Below, in pieces: positions 8,567 through 16,326 of a DNA stretch of 64,000 nucleotides. The DNA lies in NCBI GenBank assembly GCA_902515185.1, contig CABXTN010000002.1, forward strand, positions 1-64,000. The letters run 5' to 3'. The position numbers were made by a program, and so were the translations under genes. The notes below the pieces were generated by a model. That model was not told where the DNA came from, made no database searches, and saw nothing but the letters and a program-made list of their open reading frames with translations. Origin of the DNA: an uncultured Pelagibacteraceae bacterium. GTDB taxonomy: Bacteria; Pseudomonadota; Alphaproteobacteria; Pelagibacterales; Pelagibacteraceae. Within the stretch, counting starts at the first letter, position 1; each line of letters begins with the position of its first letter.

Positions 8567-9892
8567 TTAACTCCAAGGAAACGGACTGTTCGAAGTAGGG
8601 TGAAGCTCCCCCTTCGCGTATCGGTTGAATCTAAACGGTTTTAACAATTTACTTTCTTGACCTAAAATTTCTTGCGCTACCAAGTGACCAACGCCCAACA
8701 TTTTATACCCATGATTTGCATCCGCAATCATGTAAACGTTTTCTAAAAATCTATCAAAAATTGGAAATGAATCTGGCGTTAAACATCCAAGACCACCCGA
8801 TGGACCTTTTCTATAAAGGTTTGATTTACCCTCAAATCTTTTTTGACAATGAGCTAAAGCTGAGCACCACATATCCGAGAATTCATTTGTAGTTTGAAAT
8901 TCAGGCGATTCTAATCCATAGGGATCAACATTTACTTTATCAAAATGTTTTTGAACAATATAAGGAGAGGTACCACCTTGAACACCCAAACTCTCAATAT
9001 CTGGTTTGTAATATATTCCCCACAGCTTGTCGGTAATTAATTTTTTATCTTTATCTGAATATAGGGGAGCATCAGTATCAACGTGAATTACTGGCGGCTG
9101 TTTACCATCATTAGTTTTAAGATAATCAGCTTCAACACCTAAAACACCTTCTTGTAAAAACCAATACGTCCACATATCCACTTGGTGCATTTTTCCATCT
9201 TTACCTTTGATGTCAGTTGTTTTAGGAAGCTCTAACATATTCCAAAAGTCTCTAACCCATGGGCCAGCACCAACAACTACTTGGTCACAATCAATTGTTC
9301 CTTGATCTGTAATAACACCAGTAACCGCGTTGCTATTACTTCCTTTTTTAAATCCTGTAACTTTTATTCCTTTATGAACTTTTACACCATTTGAATTTGC
9401 TTTATTCTCTAAAGCTTTTATTGAATCTTTATTAAAAGCATAACCACCTTTTTTTTCATGTAAAACTGACGTAATGCCCTTAGCCTGCCAATCATCAAAA
9501 AGGCCTTTCATATATTTCATACAATCTTTTTCACCTTCAATAAATTCAGAATCGTAGCCTATTGCCTTTTGTTGTTTGTAAATACTTGCCACATCTTCGT
9601 GCATAACTTCAGGAGAAATTTGCATATATCCAACTGGATTGTATTTAAATGCTTTTGGATCGCTTTCCCAAACCTCGACAGAATGGGCCATCAACTCTCT
9701 CATTGCTGGCTGAAAATAATTATTTCTGACAACTCCACATGCAATTCCACTAGCTCCAGCTGCAGTATCTTTTTTTTCTATTACAACAATGTCATTTGGA
9801 TTTTTGTAAGTCTCAGATAATTTCCAAGCAGTGCTTAAACCGTGAATACCACCACCTATTACAACTACTTTTGCTTTTGTTGGTAAAGTCAT
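8567..9892 (-). CDS. FAD-dependent oxidoreductase of the DAO / sarcosine oxidase family
   Basis: 441 aa. FAD-binding GGGIHG at residues 13-18, VVVGAGPWVRDF near 208, and C-terminal GPSGGLGCLTPDSFPIFD with DANHGYKMLGVG, the usual DAO-family flavin site. These enzymes oxidise N-methylated amines or amino acids at secondary or tertiary nitrogen. It lies between tdm and gmaS on the same strand, where the pathway still needs dimethylamine demethylation and N-methylglutamate oxidation, so either is a possible role (inference). No membrane segment or signal. Not a member of the DmmDABC dimethylamine monooxygenase families. Confidence 0.85.
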   Translation of the reverse strand: MTLPTKAKVVVIGGGIHGLSTAWKLSETYKNPNDIVVIEKKDTAAGASGIACGVVRNNYFQPAMRELMAHSVEVWESDPKAFKYNPVGYMQISPEVMHEDVASIYKQQKAIGYDSEFIEGEKDCMKYMKGLFDDWQAKGITSVLHEKKGGYAFNKDSIKALENKANSNGVKVHKGIKVTGFKKGSNSNAVTGVITDQGTIDCDQVVVGAGPWVRDFWNMLELPKTTDIKGKDGKMHQVDMWTYWFLQEGVLGVEADYLKTNDGKQPPVIHVDTDAPLYSDKDKKLITDKLWGIYYKPDIESLGVQGGTSPYIVQKHFDKVNVDPYGLESPEFQTTNEFSDMWCSALAHCQKRFEGKSNLYRKGPSGGLGCLTPDSFPIFDRFLENVYMIADANHGYKMLGVGHLVAQEILGQESKLLKPFRFNRYAKGELHPTSNSPFPWS

Positions 9893-9959
9893 TATGATAA
9901 GCTTATTTTTTACACTAAGAAAGTATATAATATTTTTTATATATAAAAATTATAAGTAA

Positions 9960-9987
9960 ATTATATTTCAACCTTGAATTTAGACAA
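9960..9987 (-). promoter_or_regulatory. sigma70-type promoter for the FAD oxidoreductase-gmaS-mgs run
   Basis: On the minus strand TTGTCT is separated by 16 bases from a perfect TATAAT, about 70 bases before the start at 9892. It lies in the 99-base gap after the 116-aa gene. Confidence 0.55.
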
Positions 9988-9991
9988 ATTA

Positions 9992-10342
9992 CTAAAAACT
10001 AAGGTTTTTTAGTGTCGCTAGATAATCATTAAACTCGTCTATAAAAGTTTTACTAGGCTTAATAAATTTTTTTCTTTGATCTTTGAAATTTTTTTCTAAA
10101 TAAAAAAATCCTTTTTCACAAGCCTCATTTATTATTAGAGCTGATTTAGGTCTAGATGTTTTAAAAAGTTTTGTTTTAAGCTCCTCAACAGATAGCTCTT
10201 GTTTGAGTTTATAAGCAGTCATCACCAGTAACATCATATGATAATGAGATGGAGATTTTCTAAAGAAATAATTACTTGATTTATGTGATAGTTTCATTTG
10301 ATCTTCCCAAAACTCAAGTAAGTCTTTAGTTGTTTTGCTCAT
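9992..10342 (-). CDS. 116-aa winged-helix-like protein, possible regulator of tdm
   Basis: 116 aa, all helical in appearance; the stretch SRPKSALIINEACEKGFF followed by KDQRKKFIKPS resembles the recognition helix and wing of MarR-type regulators, where a D-x-R motif is typical. Similarity is weak and the N-terminus lacks the usual dimerisation helices, so this is a suggestion only. Its ATG overlaps the tdm stop (TAATG), so it is co-translated with the demethylase. A dyad at the tmoX/tdm promoter would be an obvious target if it binds DNA. Confidence 0.6.
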   Translation of the reverse strand: MSKTTKDLLEFWEDQMKLSHKSSNYFFRKSPSHYHMMLLVMTAYKLKQELSVEELKTKLFKTSRPKSALIINEACEKGFFYLEKNFKDQRKKFIKPSKTFIDEFNDYLATLKNLSF

Positions 10343-12669
10343 TAAGCTTTGACTTTTAATTTTTGGGGATCATAAAAAGGAAATTGTATTACTTTTGCAG
10401 GAATTCTTTTTTGATGACCATCTATCTTACCGACTTCTACATCTGTACCAATTTCTGCGTACTTCGCATCTATTCTACATAAAGCTATATTTTTGTTTAA
10501 AGTTTTAGATAACATTGCACTTGTAATTATACCAATCTGTCCTCTACCAATATGTACTGAATTTCCATTTGTTGCTGGTTCATGACCTACAAGTTCGAGA
10601 CCAACTAGTTTTTTTTGTGGATTATTTTTTCTTTTTATCAATTCTTCTTTACCGATAAAATCATCTTCTTTTGTTTTCAGTGGAACTGTAAAACCAATCC
10701 CAGCCTCGAAAGGGTCAGTTTTATCATCAAATTCATAACCATAAAAAATCAATCCAGCTTCAATTCGAAGCATATCTAAAGCCTCTAACCCAAGAGGCGA
10801 AATATTAAATTCTTTGCCAGCTTCCCACACTTTATTCCAAACCGTGGAAGCATCTTTTGGGTGACACCAAATTTCGAAACCTAACTCTCCAGTGTATCCC
10901 GTCCTAGATATAACTATTGGAGTTCCTGTAACACTATCAATTCTTGCTATAGTTAATCTGAACCATTGAAGATCATCAATTGAAGGTTGGGTATCAGGTG
11001 TCCAAACAAATTTTTTAAGAATTTTTCTACTATTAGGTCCTTGCACTGCAATGTTGTGAATTTGATCAGTAGATGATTTTACCCATACTTTAAAATTTTT
11101 CTTTTTTGCCTGCTCTTTTAACCACTCACCTCCATATTCTTGTCCACCAACCCACCTAAAATTATCTTGTCCAAATTTAAGTAAAGTCCCATCATCAACC
11201 ATACATCCATTGTCGTAACACATAGCTGAGTAAACAACCTGTCCTGCTGAAAGTTTCTTTACATTTCTTGTTAAAGTATATTGCATTAAATTTTCTGCAT
11301 CTGGGCCTAAAATTTCAAACTTTCTTAGAGGAGATAAGTCAGTTACAATCACACTCTCTCTACATGATGTATATTCTTTAATCGCTCCATAGTTAGTAAA
11401 ATTATTAGCTAACCAGTAACCATTATAATTAGTAAAATTTTTTGTAAGCTTTGAAGTTTTGCTATGAAAGCCTGTCTCTTTAGTTATTTTAGGTTCTGAA
11501 TCTGTATTCACTCTAAAAGCTACCCCCTTCGAGATCTTTTTATCTTTTGCATAAGTTCTAACAAATATATCAGTTGGATTCCATCCATTTGCAGCATCTA
11601 CATCACAAGGACATGCAGAAGATGCGCAAGTAAGATCTTTTAGTGCTCTAAAAAGTACGTAATCACCCGGTCTTGACCAGGGCTCATCAAAGGTAGCAAC
11701 GTTATTAGCATCAATTGCTGTGTTAAAAAATAAATTGATCGCTATCCAACCTTTTCGAGGCTTAACACCATATTTTTCCAAAGAATTATTAAAATTTTCA
11801 GAACAATTAATATGTCCAAGATAACCCATATCTTCGTAATATTTTGATGTACATGCATAATTAAAAGTATCATGCCTACCAACAGTGTCTCTGACAACTT
11901 CAATTACAGGCTCATGACTAGGATCAAAGAATTTTGAGAATAAACCAGGCATCGGATAAGCAGCTCCCATAAATGTTCTGGTTGCCGTTGGATCAATTAT
12001 ACTCTCAATACCCTTATCCAATTTTCTTTTATCGAAAGCTAAAAAATCTGAACATTGCCTTCCACCTGGATCAATAATTTGAATATACTCTCCAGCTTTT
12101 ACATCGTAAGTTTCTGATGACATTCTTTTTATAAATGTTTCAGATATTGGGTTATAAATTGGTTCTGGCAAAACGTACTGTTCCTCTTTAATGTCGAACT
12201 TATCTCTATAGATAAAAGTTGTTAAACTAGTTGCCGGATTTTGATTATGTACGTTCATATCTTCTCCTGGAGAGCCAACCATTAATACACATTTATCTTT
12301 CGATTTAAGAGCAATGGTCTGACCCATAGGACATTCACTATCAAATATTTTTGAAGATTTTGACTTACTTAGTTCTAAATTTTTTTTTTTAAATAAGTTA
12401 AGAATTTTTTGATCTTGGAAGATTGCTTTTTTTAAAAATTCTCCGTCTGAATTTTCTTTTAAATTAAGAAGAGTAAGATCACTTTTACCTTTTGAATTAA
12501 AAACAATTAATTCACAAGTTTGTTTTCCTTCATCATTAACAATTTCAATTTTGTCATCTGGAAAAATTTCAAAAACTTGAATTCCTCCTCCCTGAATTAC
12601 ATATCTTTCAACCCCAGGTGGCAATACTCTCAATCCAGGGTTTTTTACTAAGTTACTAGAAAGCGACAT
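10342..12669 (-). CDS. tdm: trimethylamine N-oxide demethylase (aldolase)
   Basis: 775 aa with two parts. Residues about 1-390 are a DUF1989 domain with Cys273 and a Cys-rich metal site (TCASSACPCDVDAANGWNP, Cys348/353/355). Residues about 400-775 are a GcvT-like tetrahydrofolate-binding domain (GRTGYTGELGFEIW-type region, LEALDMLRIEAGL). This pairing is the known architecture of Tdm, which splits TMAO into dimethylamine and formaldehyde, the folate domain capturing formaldehyde. It is divergent from tmoX (TMAO binding protein), which agrees. Starts MSLSSNLVKN. Length matches the family. Confidence 0.93.
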   Translation of the reverse strand: MSLSSNLVKNPGLRVLPPGVERYVIQGGGIQVFEIFPDDKIEIVNDEGKQTCELIVFNSKGKSDLTLLNLKENSDGEFLKKAIFQDQKILNLFKKKNLELSKSKSSKIFDSECPMGQTIALKSKDKCVLMVGSPGEDMNVHNQNPATSLTTFIYRDKFDIKEEQYVLPEPIYNPISETFIKRMSSETYDVKAGEYIQIIDPGGRQCSDFLAFDKRKLDKGIESIIDPTATRTFMGAAYPMPGLFSKFFDPSHEPVIEVVRDTVGRHDTFNYACTSKYYEDMGYLGHINCSENFNNSLEKYGVKPRKGWIAINLFFNTAIDANNVATFDEPWSRPGDYVLFRALKDLTCASSACPCDVDAANGWNPTDIFVRTYAKDKKISKGVAFRVNTDSEPKITKETGFHSKTSKLTKNFTNYNGYWLANNFTNYGAIKEYTSCRESVIVTDLSPLRKFEILGPDAENLMQYTLTRNVKKLSAGQVVYSAMCYDNGCMVDDGTLLKFGQDNFRWVGGQEYGGEWLKEQAKKKNFKVWVKSSTDQIHNIAVQGPNSRKILKKFVWTPDTQPSIDDLQWFRLTIARIDSVTGTPIVISRTGYTGELGFEIWCHPKDASTVWNKVWEAGKEFNISPLGLEALDMLRIEAGLIFYGYEFDDKTDPFEAGIGFTVPLKTKEDDFIGKEELIKRKNNPQKKLVGLELVGHEPATNGNSVHIGRGQIGIITSAMLSKTLNKNIALCRIDAKYAEIGTDVEVGKIDGHQKRIPAKVIQFPFYDPQKLKVKA

Positions 12670-12702
12670 AATATAAAGTGTTCTATCAGTTTTATTTTCA
12701 AT

Positions 12703-12708
12703 ATTATA
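12703..12708 (-). promoter_or_regulatory. possible -10 box for tdm
   Basis: TATAAT on the minus strand, 34 bases before the tdm start. Its -35 region would fall within the dyad at 12724-12745; no good -35 hexamer is seen, as expected for an activator-dependent promoter. Confidence 0.35.
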
Positions 12709-12722
12709 ATAACCTAAACGAG

Positions 12723-12751
12723 TTGACTATGCATTTAATTAGTCACATAAT
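12723..12751 (+). promoter_or_regulatory. sigma70 promoter of tmoX
   Basis: TTGACT, exactly 17 bases, CATAAT: a near-consensus vegetative promoter placed about 35 bases before the tmoX start. The mRNA leader would be about 28 nt and contains the AAAGGGG ribosome site. Confidence 0.7.
12724..12745. promoter_or_regulatory. dyad TGACTA-N10-TAGTCA, candidate operator between tdm and tmoX
   Basis: Perfect 6-bp inverted arms with centres 16 bases apart, one and a half DNA turns. One arm covers the tmoX -35 and the other abuts its -10; the site also covers the -35 zone of tdm. Position and symmetry fit a dimeric regulator controlling both genes. Confidence 0.5.
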
Positions 12752-12786
12752 CGTTAAACTTAATATTAAGCAAGAAAGGGGAAAAA

Positions 12787-13731
12787 ATGCGAAAAATAAT
12801 ATCGTTAATTTCTGCAGCTATAATATCAGTAGCAAGTTTTGCTGGTTTATCACATGCGGATAGCAAAAAACCCATCGTTATCCCAACTCATAACTGGTCA
12901 AGTCAAATTGTAATGGCTTACGTTATTGGTGGAATAATGGAAGATATGGGAAATAATGTTAAATATGTAAATGCTGACTCTCAAGCAGTTTACGAGTCTA
13001 TAAGAATTGGTGACGTATCAATCTCACACGAAGTGTGGGAATCAGCTTTTGGTAAATCATTTACAACAGCGTTAGATAAAGGTGGTTTGCTTGACTGGGG
13101 TGACCATGAAGCAAGAACTCTAGAGGATATGGGATATCCTAATTGGGTTGCTGAAAAAGGATTATGCCCAGGACTACCGGACTGGACTGCTTTAAAAAAT
13201 CCAGACTGTGCTAAAAACTTTACAACACCTGACTCTCCAGATGGAAAAGGAAGAATGTTGGAAGGTCCACAAACTTGGCATGGTGACTTAATCCCTCAAA
13301 GAGTTGATGCTTTAGGCTTAGGAGATCTTTGGTGGGTTAAATTTGCTGGAAGCGCAGACGCACTTTGGGCAGAGTTATCAGCAGCTGAAAAAGAAGGAAG
13401 AGGAACAATTATCTTTAACTGGACGCCAAACTTTACAGATGGTGCTGGTTTTACATTTATCGACTTTCCTCCATACACAGCGGGTTGTAGACCAGAAGAT
13501 GGTGGTGACGGAAAATGTGGTTCACCAGATGGTTATTTGAAAAAAGCGGTTAACGCTGACTTTCCAAAAACTCATCCAGATGCAGCAGCTATGTTTAAAA
13601 AACTTTCTTTTACAACAAGTCAAATTGGTGCAATGGCAGCTTTAGTTGATGTTGACAAAATGACTCATGAAGATGCTGCAAAAGCATGGTTAAAAAAGAA
13701 CAAGAAAGTTTGGAAAGCTTTTACTAAATAA
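12787..13731 (+). CDS. tmoX: periplasmic substrate-binding protein of TMAO / betaine ABC transporter
   Basis: 314 aa with a typical signal peptide (MRKIISLISAAIISVASFAGLSHA, cut near 24) and the OpuAC/ProX fold: repeated Trp residues (HNWSSQIV, ESAFG, LGDLWWVKFAG, NWTPNF) that build the aromatic cage for quaternary amines. The strong AAAGGGG site, own promoter and own terminator mark it as highly expressed. Divergence from tdm and linkage to the ATPase and permease at 15295-18480 support TMAO as ligand; glycine betaine or other methylated amines are possible. Confidence 0.85.
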   Translation: MRKIISLISAAIISVASFAGLSHADSKKPIVIPTHNWSSQIVMAYVIGGIMEDMGNNVKYVNADSQAVYESIRIGDVSISHEVWESAFGKSFTTALDKGGLLDWGDHEARTLEDMGYPNWVAEKGLCPGLPDWTALKNPDCAKNFTTPDSPDGKGRMLEGPQTWHGDLIPQRVDALGLGDLWWVKFAGSADALWAELSAAEKEGRGTIIFNWTPNFTDGAGFTFIDFPPYTAGCRPEDGGDGKCGSPDGYLKKAVNADFPKTHPDAAAMFKKLSFTTSQIGAMAALVDVDKMTHEDAAKAWLKKNKKVWKAFTK

Positions 13732-13753
13732 GGTTAAAAGCAACTAAATCTTT

Positions 13754-13790
13754 AAATCTCTCCCGACATTGTTGGGGGAGATTTTTTTTT
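13754..13790 (+). terminator. intrinsic terminator after tmoX
   Basis: Thirteen-pair stem (13754-13766 with 13772-13784, two G-T pairs, five-base loop) followed by an uninterrupted run of T to 13790. It lies 23 bases after the tmoX stop and shows that the binding protein can be transcribed alone. Confidence 0.9.
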
Positions 13791-13803
13791 AAGTATTAAT
13801 TAA

Positions 13804-14265
13804 ATGTTTAAATATTTTTTAAGTATATTCATTATTTTATTATTTTTTAATCAATCTTTAGCAAAAGATGTAAATATAAAAGAAAATATTGATCTTATAT
13901 TTACTTGTAATTTAGAAAAAAAAATAATTAAAAACTCAGAATATAATTATCAAACTTTTTCAGCTAATGATTTAGATGAAAAAAATTTAGATAAATTTCA
14001 AATTTTGTCAATAAAACCAGAAACTCTTTTTATAAAAGGATTATCTTCATTTCTTTCAGACTCAGCAAATTTGAGTGTTAAAATTGTAAGTCAGGATATA
14101 GTTTTGTTTAAATCAATTGATGAAAAAAACAACTATTCAGAATCTGGTATAATAACAAGAAAAACAGGTGAATTAATCCATGAAATTACCAAAAATATAA
14201 AAAGTGAAAATGCTGAAAAATATATTTCTATTTATTTATGTAAAAATTATGACAAAAAAGTATAA
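13804..14265 (+). CDS. secreted protein of unknown function, 153 aa
   Basis: Hydrophobic N-terminus ending QSLA (signal cut near residue 20), then a polar, Lys/Asn-rich mature part with two cysteines (Cys35 and one near the C-terminus, LCKNY) that could form a disulfide. No family recognised. It starts just after the tmoX terminator, without an evident Shine-Dalgarno sequence, and is followed by two other envelope genes before the transporter resumes. Confidence 0.65.
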   Translation: MFKYFLSIFIILLFFNQSLAKDVNIKENIDLIFTCNLEKKIIKNSEYNYQTFSANDLDEKNLDKFQILSIKPETLFIKGLSSFLSDSANLSVKIVSQDIVLFKSIDEKNNYSESGIITRKTGELIHEITKNIKSENAEKYISIYLCKNYDKKV

Positions 14266-14298
14266 TTTTTTTTAATTAATTTAGTGTAAAATATCATT

Positions 14299-14676
14299 AT
14301 GAAAAAATATCTCTTCACCATAGTTCTATGTTTGTTAATTACATCAGTAGCGTCAGCAAGAAGCACTGGATGCAAAGAGGGAAATTGTGAAAATGGTTTT
14401 GGTAAATGGGTTTATACTGACAAAACTACTTACGAAGGAGAATGGGTAGCTACAAAAAAAAACGGTCAAGGAGTTGAAACTTGGCCCAATGGATACATTT
14501 ATAAAGGTGAATTTAAAAATAGTGTATGGAATGGAATGGGTGTTTTAACTTTTCCAGATGGATCAACTTATGAAGGTGAATGGGCTGAAGGATTTATGAA
14601 TGGTAAAGGAACTTTTACTTCATCAGATGGAACGCAGATGTCTGGCACATGGAAAAATGGTAAATTACAAGAATAA
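14299..14676 (+). CDS. exported MORN-repeat protein
   Basis: 125 aa. Signal peptide (cut near residue 20, SVASA), then four MORN-type repeats of the form Y.GEW..G..NG.G (residues about 45-120: TYEGEWVATKKNGQG, IYKGEFKNSVWNGMG, TYEGEWAEGFMNGKG). MORN repeats form extended beta hairpins used in lipid or protein binding. Located between tmoX and tmoW on the same strand; no direct functional link is evident. Confidence 0.8.
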   Translation: MKKYLFTIVLCLLITSVASARSTGCKEGNCENGFGKWVYTDKTTYEGEWVATKKNGQGVETWPNGYIYKGEFKNSVWNGMGVLTFPDGSTYEGEWAEGFMNGKGTFTSSDGTQMSGTWKNGKLQE

Positions 14677-15228
14677 ATGTCAAAAGAAAATTATATAAAT
14701 AAAATTAAGGATTTATCAGAGATTACAAAACAGTTTGGTGGTTTAGTACTAATAATTTTAATAATAATTTCTTGTTTTTTTATTCTAAATATAAAGTTTG
14801 GTGGAGGGGATGAACTAGTAAGAAAAATGAAATTAGAGGAAGAGAGAATTGCCCAAGAAAAAAAATTAAGTGAATTAATATCAAAATTACCATCTGGAAT
14901 ATTAGTAACTTTTGATGGCACAGATCATTATAAATTAACAGATGAGGTATACGAGCAAGTATGTAAAGCTACAAAATTAATTCCTCAACGAGCGATTATG
15001 GGTGCAAATTTTCTCAATTTTAGAGCTCATGAAATTTACACAATCAATGGAAATAAAATTGATGAAACATTTGTTAAATGGGATGTTGAAAAAAATAAGT
15101 GTTTTGCTGGCTTTACTGTAAGTGGAGACAATGTTGGAGTTAATGAATCGATAACTGTCAGCGGTGAGGCATTAAGCTTTTTAAGTACAGGTATTGATAC
15201 CAGAGTTTATTTTATTAAAAACTTTTAA
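14677..15228 (+). CDS. single-pass membrane protein with periplasmic domain, unknown
   Basis: 183 aa. One transmembrane helix near residues 22-40 (GGLVLIILIIISCFFILNI), a charged coiled-coil-like stretch to about 70, then a soluble domain with two cysteines (VCKATK, NKCFAGF). It begins at the base after the stop of the MORN gene. No family recognised. Together with the two previous genes it forms a small envelope cassette between tmoX and tmoW. Confidence 0.7.
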   Translation: MSKENYINKIKDLSEITKQFGGLVLIILIIISCFFILNIKFGGGDELVRKMKLEEERIAQEKKLSELISKLPSGILVTFDGTDHYKLTDEVYEQVCKATKLIPQRAIMGANFLNFRAHEIYTINGNKIDETFVKWDVEKNKCFAGFTVSGDNVGVNESITVSGEALSFLSTGIDTRVYFIKNF

Positions 15229-15294
15229 GGGGGCAAAACAAGAATATTATGGATTTAATTTTATCTTAATTTCATATAACTTAATTGATAATTT

Positions 15295-16323
15295 ATGTCT
15301 GAGCCAGTAATCAAATGTGAGAATGTATATAAAATTTTTGGAGCAAATGCTCAAAAAATGCTCCAAGATTCAAATGGCAATGTTGATGCTAAAACCTTTC
15401 AAGAAAATGGTTGCATTGTGGGAGTGAACAATGCTTCTTTTGAAGTTTCAAAAGGAGAGATGTTAGTTGTTATGGGTTTATCTGGTTCAGGTAAGTCAAC
15501 TTTATTAAGATGTATCTCAAGATTAACTGATGCAACAGGTGGTAAAATTTTTATAGAGGGCCAGGACCTGTTAAAATTAAATAATAAAGATCTTATAGAT
15601 CTTAGAAGAAATAAAATGGGTATGGTTTTTCAAAGCTTTGCTTTACTTCCACACAAAACTGTTGTGGAGAATATCGCTTTTCCACTTCAGATTAAGGGGA
15701 TCAAAACTGAAGATAGTATTAATAAAGCAATGGATATGGTTAAACTAGTTGGACTTGATGGAAGAGAAAATTATTTTCCTAGAGAACTTTCAGGAGGACA
15801 GCAACAAAGAGTAGGTATAGCAAGATCATTAGCCGTCGAGCCAGATATTTGGTTTTTAGATGAGCCTTTTTCAGCTTTAGATCCTCTAATTAGAAAAGAG
15901 ATGCAAGATGAGTTTTTAAGACTTCAAGATAAGCTACAAAAAACAATTATGTTTATTACACATGACTTTGATGAGGCTTTAAAACTTGCTGACCGAATAG
16001 CAATTATGAAAGATGGTATAATTGAGCAGTTAGATACTCCTGCTAATATTGTTTTAAACCCAGCTACTGAATATGTCAGAAAATTTACCGAAGAAGTACC
16101 AAGAGAAAAAGTTTTATTGATTAAGGATGTTATGGATGTATCAAAAGATAATTTAGGTGATTTAAAAGTCTCAAAAGATGAAATCATAGAGAATGTTGCA
16201 GAAAAAATTCTTACTCAAGAAAAATCGGTTGCTGTAGTTGATGACAATAATAAAATTATAGGCTCTATTAATCCAACTAAAATAATCAATACAGTCTTTG
16301 GAGGAAGAAAAAATAATAATTAA
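15295..16323 (+). CDS. tmoW: ATPase of TMAO / betaine ABC transporter
   Basis: 342 aa ProV/OpuAA-type ATPase: Walker A GLSGSGKST at 61-69, signature LSGGQQQRVG at 167-176, Walker B ending Asp191-Glu192, switch His in THDFDEA. The C-terminal about 70 residues resemble a degenerate CBS-like regulatory tail. Three bases separate it from the permease gene, so the pair is one transporter; the binding protein is most likely TmoX upstream. Confidence 0.88.
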   Translation: MSEPVIKCENVYKIFGANAQKMLQDSNGNVDAKTFQENGCIVGVNNASFEVSKGEMLVVMGLSGSGKSTLLRCISRLTDATGGKIFIEGQDLLKLNNKDLIDLRRNKMGMVFQSFALLPHKTVVENIAFPLQIKGIKTEDSINKAMDMVKLVGLDGRENYFPRELSGGQQQRVGIARSLAVEPDIWFLDEPFSALDPLIRKEMQDEFLRLQDKLQKTIMFITHDFDEALKLADRIAIMKDGIIEQLDTPANIVLNPATEYVRKFTEEVPREKVLLIKDVMDVSKDNLGDLKVSKDEIIENVAEKILTQEKSVAVVDDNNKIIGSINPTKIINTVFGGRKNNN

Positions 16324-16326
16324 TTT

